This document shows, in pieces, positions 62,359-64,000 of a DNA stretch of 64,000 nucleotides (its first letter is position 1; each line of letters begins with the position of its first letter). The DNA is from JABFRJ01 sp964389095. Its GTDB lineage: Bacteria > Pseudomonadota > Alphaproteobacteria > Rhizobiales > Hyphomicrobiaceae. The notes beneath the pieces are model-generated. The model made no database searches. It saw nothing but the letters and a program-made list of their open reading frames with translations, and was not told the DNA's origin. The stretch covers positions 1-64,000 of the forward strand of contig CAYMEB010000002.1 in NCBI GenBank assembly GCA_964389095.1. Reading direction: 5' to 3'. The translations under genes and the position numbers were made by a program.

Positions 62359-62815
62359 AACCTGAACGTCTCATAGATGCGATCCGCTTCAGGGGCGTCA
62401 TGCCAGACACAGTTGCTGTGCGAGAACGATTAGCTCTGGACCGATCGAGTTCCCCGGTACCGGGCGAGTGTAGCCAGCGCGGGTTCGATTCGGGACTCCT
62501 GGGCGCGAGCAAGACCGTGGATGTTTTCGATCCGGCCCAGGGTGAGCACGACGCGCTATCGGCGGCCGTTCGGGAGCGGCCGGGATGAGGCTCGAAGATC
62601 GCCAGGGTCTATCTGGGCCTTGCTGGGGCGATCACCTCCCACGACTCGAGCGCCGAGGTGGTCCACCTCTTCGAAGCGGCCCGGCCGTTCGTCGAGCAGG
62701 CCGGAAATCGTCCAGAGACGGCGGATCTCAGGGTGCGTCGCGAGTGGTGTCCCGAGAGGCCACCGCGGAAACGGTCATCGGCATTCGTGCCGGCCTCGGA
62801 AGTCATTGATTTCAC
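62359..62815. other. Non-coding or degraded stretch
   Basis: 457 bp with only weak frames. One plus-strand frame from ATG 62400 is interrupted by TGA at 62586-62588 and continues as RVYLGLAGAITSHDSSAEVV to a TGA at 62834-62836. Its end EVIDFTGAG recalls the PfkB-kinase motif DTTGAGD, but the rest is not recognisable. The minus-strand frame over the same DNA has no support. This may be an eroded gene next to an integration site. Confidence 0.35.
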
Positions 62816-62860
62816 TGGTGCCGGCTCAGGGGATTGAACCCCCGACCTTCGGTTTCCAAA
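62816..62860 (-). other. 3' half of a tRNA (tRNA-Thr-like), putative attachment site
   Basis: Read on the minus strand it runs from the anticodon loop through AAACCGAAGGTC, the T-arm GGGGGTTCAATCCCC, to the acceptor GAGCCGGCACCA with an encoded CCA. Its translation on the plus strand gives VPAQGIEPPTFG, a known spurious peptide of antisense tRNA-Thr(UGU) genes. From 62861 rightward the sequence no longer fits a D-arm or 5' acceptor, so the tRNA is incomplete. A 3' half ending at the anticodon loop is the usual remnant left by tyrosine integrases. Confidence 0.65.
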
Positions 62861-63112
62861 GACGGCGCTATCGGATTAAGCGGCGTAATATCAGCGGGTT
62901 ATGAGGGTGCCATTGCAACAAATGCCCTGCTGCTCAGGATCGTGCGGGGCGCAGTCGCGCACAACTAACGCAATTTCGGTTGCAACAGACCGGCCCGCTC
63001 TCGCGCCAGGAGCACGCTCGGCCGCTATGGCCTGCGTCGGGGTTCCGAACCATTGAATGGTCGCCGAATGTCCGTTCTTATCGAGGAATGTTCGTGAACA
63101 ATAGGATCTTCC

Positions 63113-63913
63113 GTGTTCTCGCTTGCAGGCAAAGTTGCGTTCGCTTCCGGCATAGGCTCGGTGGGCGAGGGGTGGGGGAATGGCAAAGCGACCGCCGTCG
63201 TGCTCGCCCGTCAGGGCGCTGCCATCTATGGCACAGACATCTCGGGTGAGGCTGCGGAAGAGACGAAGCGCCTGATCGAAAAGGATGGCGGCCAAGCCTA
63301 TGTTCGCGCCGTCGACATGACACAGGCGGAAGCGGTCGCCGCAGCGGTTGGCGATTGCGTGAGCCGCTTCGGACGCATCGACATCCTCGTCAACAATGTC
63401 GGCGGCTCGGCTCCGGGTGATGTGGTCCAAATGCGTGAAGACGTTTGGGATGCCCAGCTCGACCTCAACCTGAAGACCGCCTTTCTCGCCTGCAAATTTG
63501 TGTTGCCCGTCATGGAAGCCAACGGCGGTGGCGCCATCGTGAACCTGTCCTCGATTGCTGGCACGCGGATACTCCCCGGCCGCCCCCACATCGCCTACAC
63601 AACAGCCAAACTCGGCATTATCGGCTTTTCGCGCTCGATCGCAGTGACCTTTGCAGCCAGACACATCCGCTGCAACACCGTGATACCGGGCCTAATGCAT
63701 ACGCCGCTTGTCGAACACCGCCTCGCTGGGCAGGTCGCGGGCGGCGATGTTCAAGCTCTCATCGCGGCGCGCAATGCTCAGGTTCCCACCGGAAAAATGG
63801 GAGATGCTTTCGATGTTGCTCATGCGGTCCTGTTCCTGGTCTCCGACGAGGCGCGCCATGTAACGGGCGCCGAGATCGCAGTCGATGGCGGGCTCTCGGC
63901 GGCGGGGCGGTGA
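63113..63913 (+). CDS. SDR-family oxidoreductase
   Basis: 266 residues from GTG 63113, which has AGGAT 6 nt upstream. The cofactor loop is the variant SGIGSVGEGWGNGKATAVVL, longer than the usual TGxxxGIG. NNVGG, the catalytic Ser in NLSSIAGTRILPG and the Tyr/Lys pair in AYTTAKLGI follow, with HVTGAEIAVDGGLSAAGR at the end. It is a NAD(P)-dependent dehydrogenase of unknown substrate. Base composition looks less GC-rich than in the rest of the window. It lies to the right of the tRNA fragment and so may belong to an acquired element. Confidence 0.87.
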   Translation: MFSLAGKVAFASGIGSVGEGWGNGKATAVVLARQGAAIYGTDISGEAAEETKRLIEKDGGQAYVRAVDMTQAEAVAAAVGDCVSRFGRIDILVNNVGGSAPGDVVQMREDVWDAQLDLNLKTAFLACKFVLPVMEANGGGAIVNLSSIAGTRILPGRPHIAYTTAKLGIIGFSRSIAVTFAARHIRCNTVIPGLMHTPLVEHRLAGQVAGGDVQALIAARNAQVPTGKMGDAFDVAHAVLFLVSDEARHVTGAEIAVDGGLSAAGR

Positions 63914-64000
63914 GGCAAGATCTGCCTCCCTTGGCGTTGGATACGATGTGTGACTGTCAAGGATCGAGCGGTTGAAATGCGATCAGGCCGCCAAGGGCGG

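Noticed and set aside
62521..62904. 127-residue plus-strand protein ending in VPAQGIEPPTFG
   Set aside because: This peptide is the translation of an antisense tRNA 3' end and is a known spurious product.
1..64000. CRISPR arrays, insertion sequences, rRNA operons, phage genes
   Set aside because: None was seen on reading both strands; no direct repeats with regular spacing and no transposase or phage-like proteins among the frames.

Overview
The window is a 64-kb chromosomal stretch of a GC-rich proteobacterium. Long antisense open frames over most genes, the order DsbA-like protein then smc, an arginine-rich RhlE-type helicase, and several ABC and catabolic operons all point to an alphaproteobacterium with a soil or rhizosphere lifestyle. 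A Rhodospirillales or Reyranella-like lineage would fit, but no rRNA gene is present to settle it. Genes are dense and gaps are short. No CRISPR array, insertion sequence or prophage was seen.

Left part (1-12.5 kb): the tail of a class V aminotransferase and a hotdog thioesterase face a four-gene minus-strand operon. That operon encodes a three-subunit molybdenum hydroxylase (FAD, 2Fe-2S and molybdopterin subunits) plus a DAO-type FAD oxidoreductase. Next come a DUF808 membrane-protein gene broken by an apparent 1-bp frameshift, a two-subunit aconitase X (AcnX) pair, an RhlE-type RNA helicase, cysE and a beta-hydroxyacid dehydrogenase.

12.6-23.8 kb: an SsuA/NMT1-type solute receptor and permease without a linked ATPase, a 64-residue membrane protein, an isocitrate lyase/PEP mutase-family enzyme and a tartrate/D-malate dehydrogenase form a likely hydroxy-acid uptake and breakdown locus. 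They are followed by a MATE exporter, an acyl-CoA ligase, a fused enoyl-CoA hydratase/3-hydroxyacyl-CoA dehydrogenase, an orphan receiver protein and a DMT transporter.

23.8-49 kb is mostly housekeeping: hrpB, ychF, an M20 amidohydrolase, a hybrid histidine kinase, an ornithine decarboxylase-like enzyme, two DsbA-like oxidoreductases before smc, gpmA, dapB, ppa, a GFA-type zinc protein, a glycosyltransferase, xseA, purD and several small orphans.

49-61.2 kb is the most distinctive region. A minus-strand iol operon (iolG, SDR, iolD, iolE) shares a 97-bp intergenic region with a plus-strand operon. The latter encodes an inositol-monophosphatase-family phosphatase and an AfuABC/Fbp-type ABC importer with one fused 732-residue permease, one ATPase and three separate paralogous binding proteins. 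Together they suggest import of a phosphorylated cyclitol or sugar, dephosphorylation in the cytoplasm and entry into inositol catabolism. This is inference from gene context.

The right end has a DMT transporter, a largely non-coding stretch, and a 3' half of a tRNA-Thr-like gene on the minus strand (about 62816-62860). That fragment looks like one end of an integrated element extending right past the window. The last gene is an SDR dehydrogenase.
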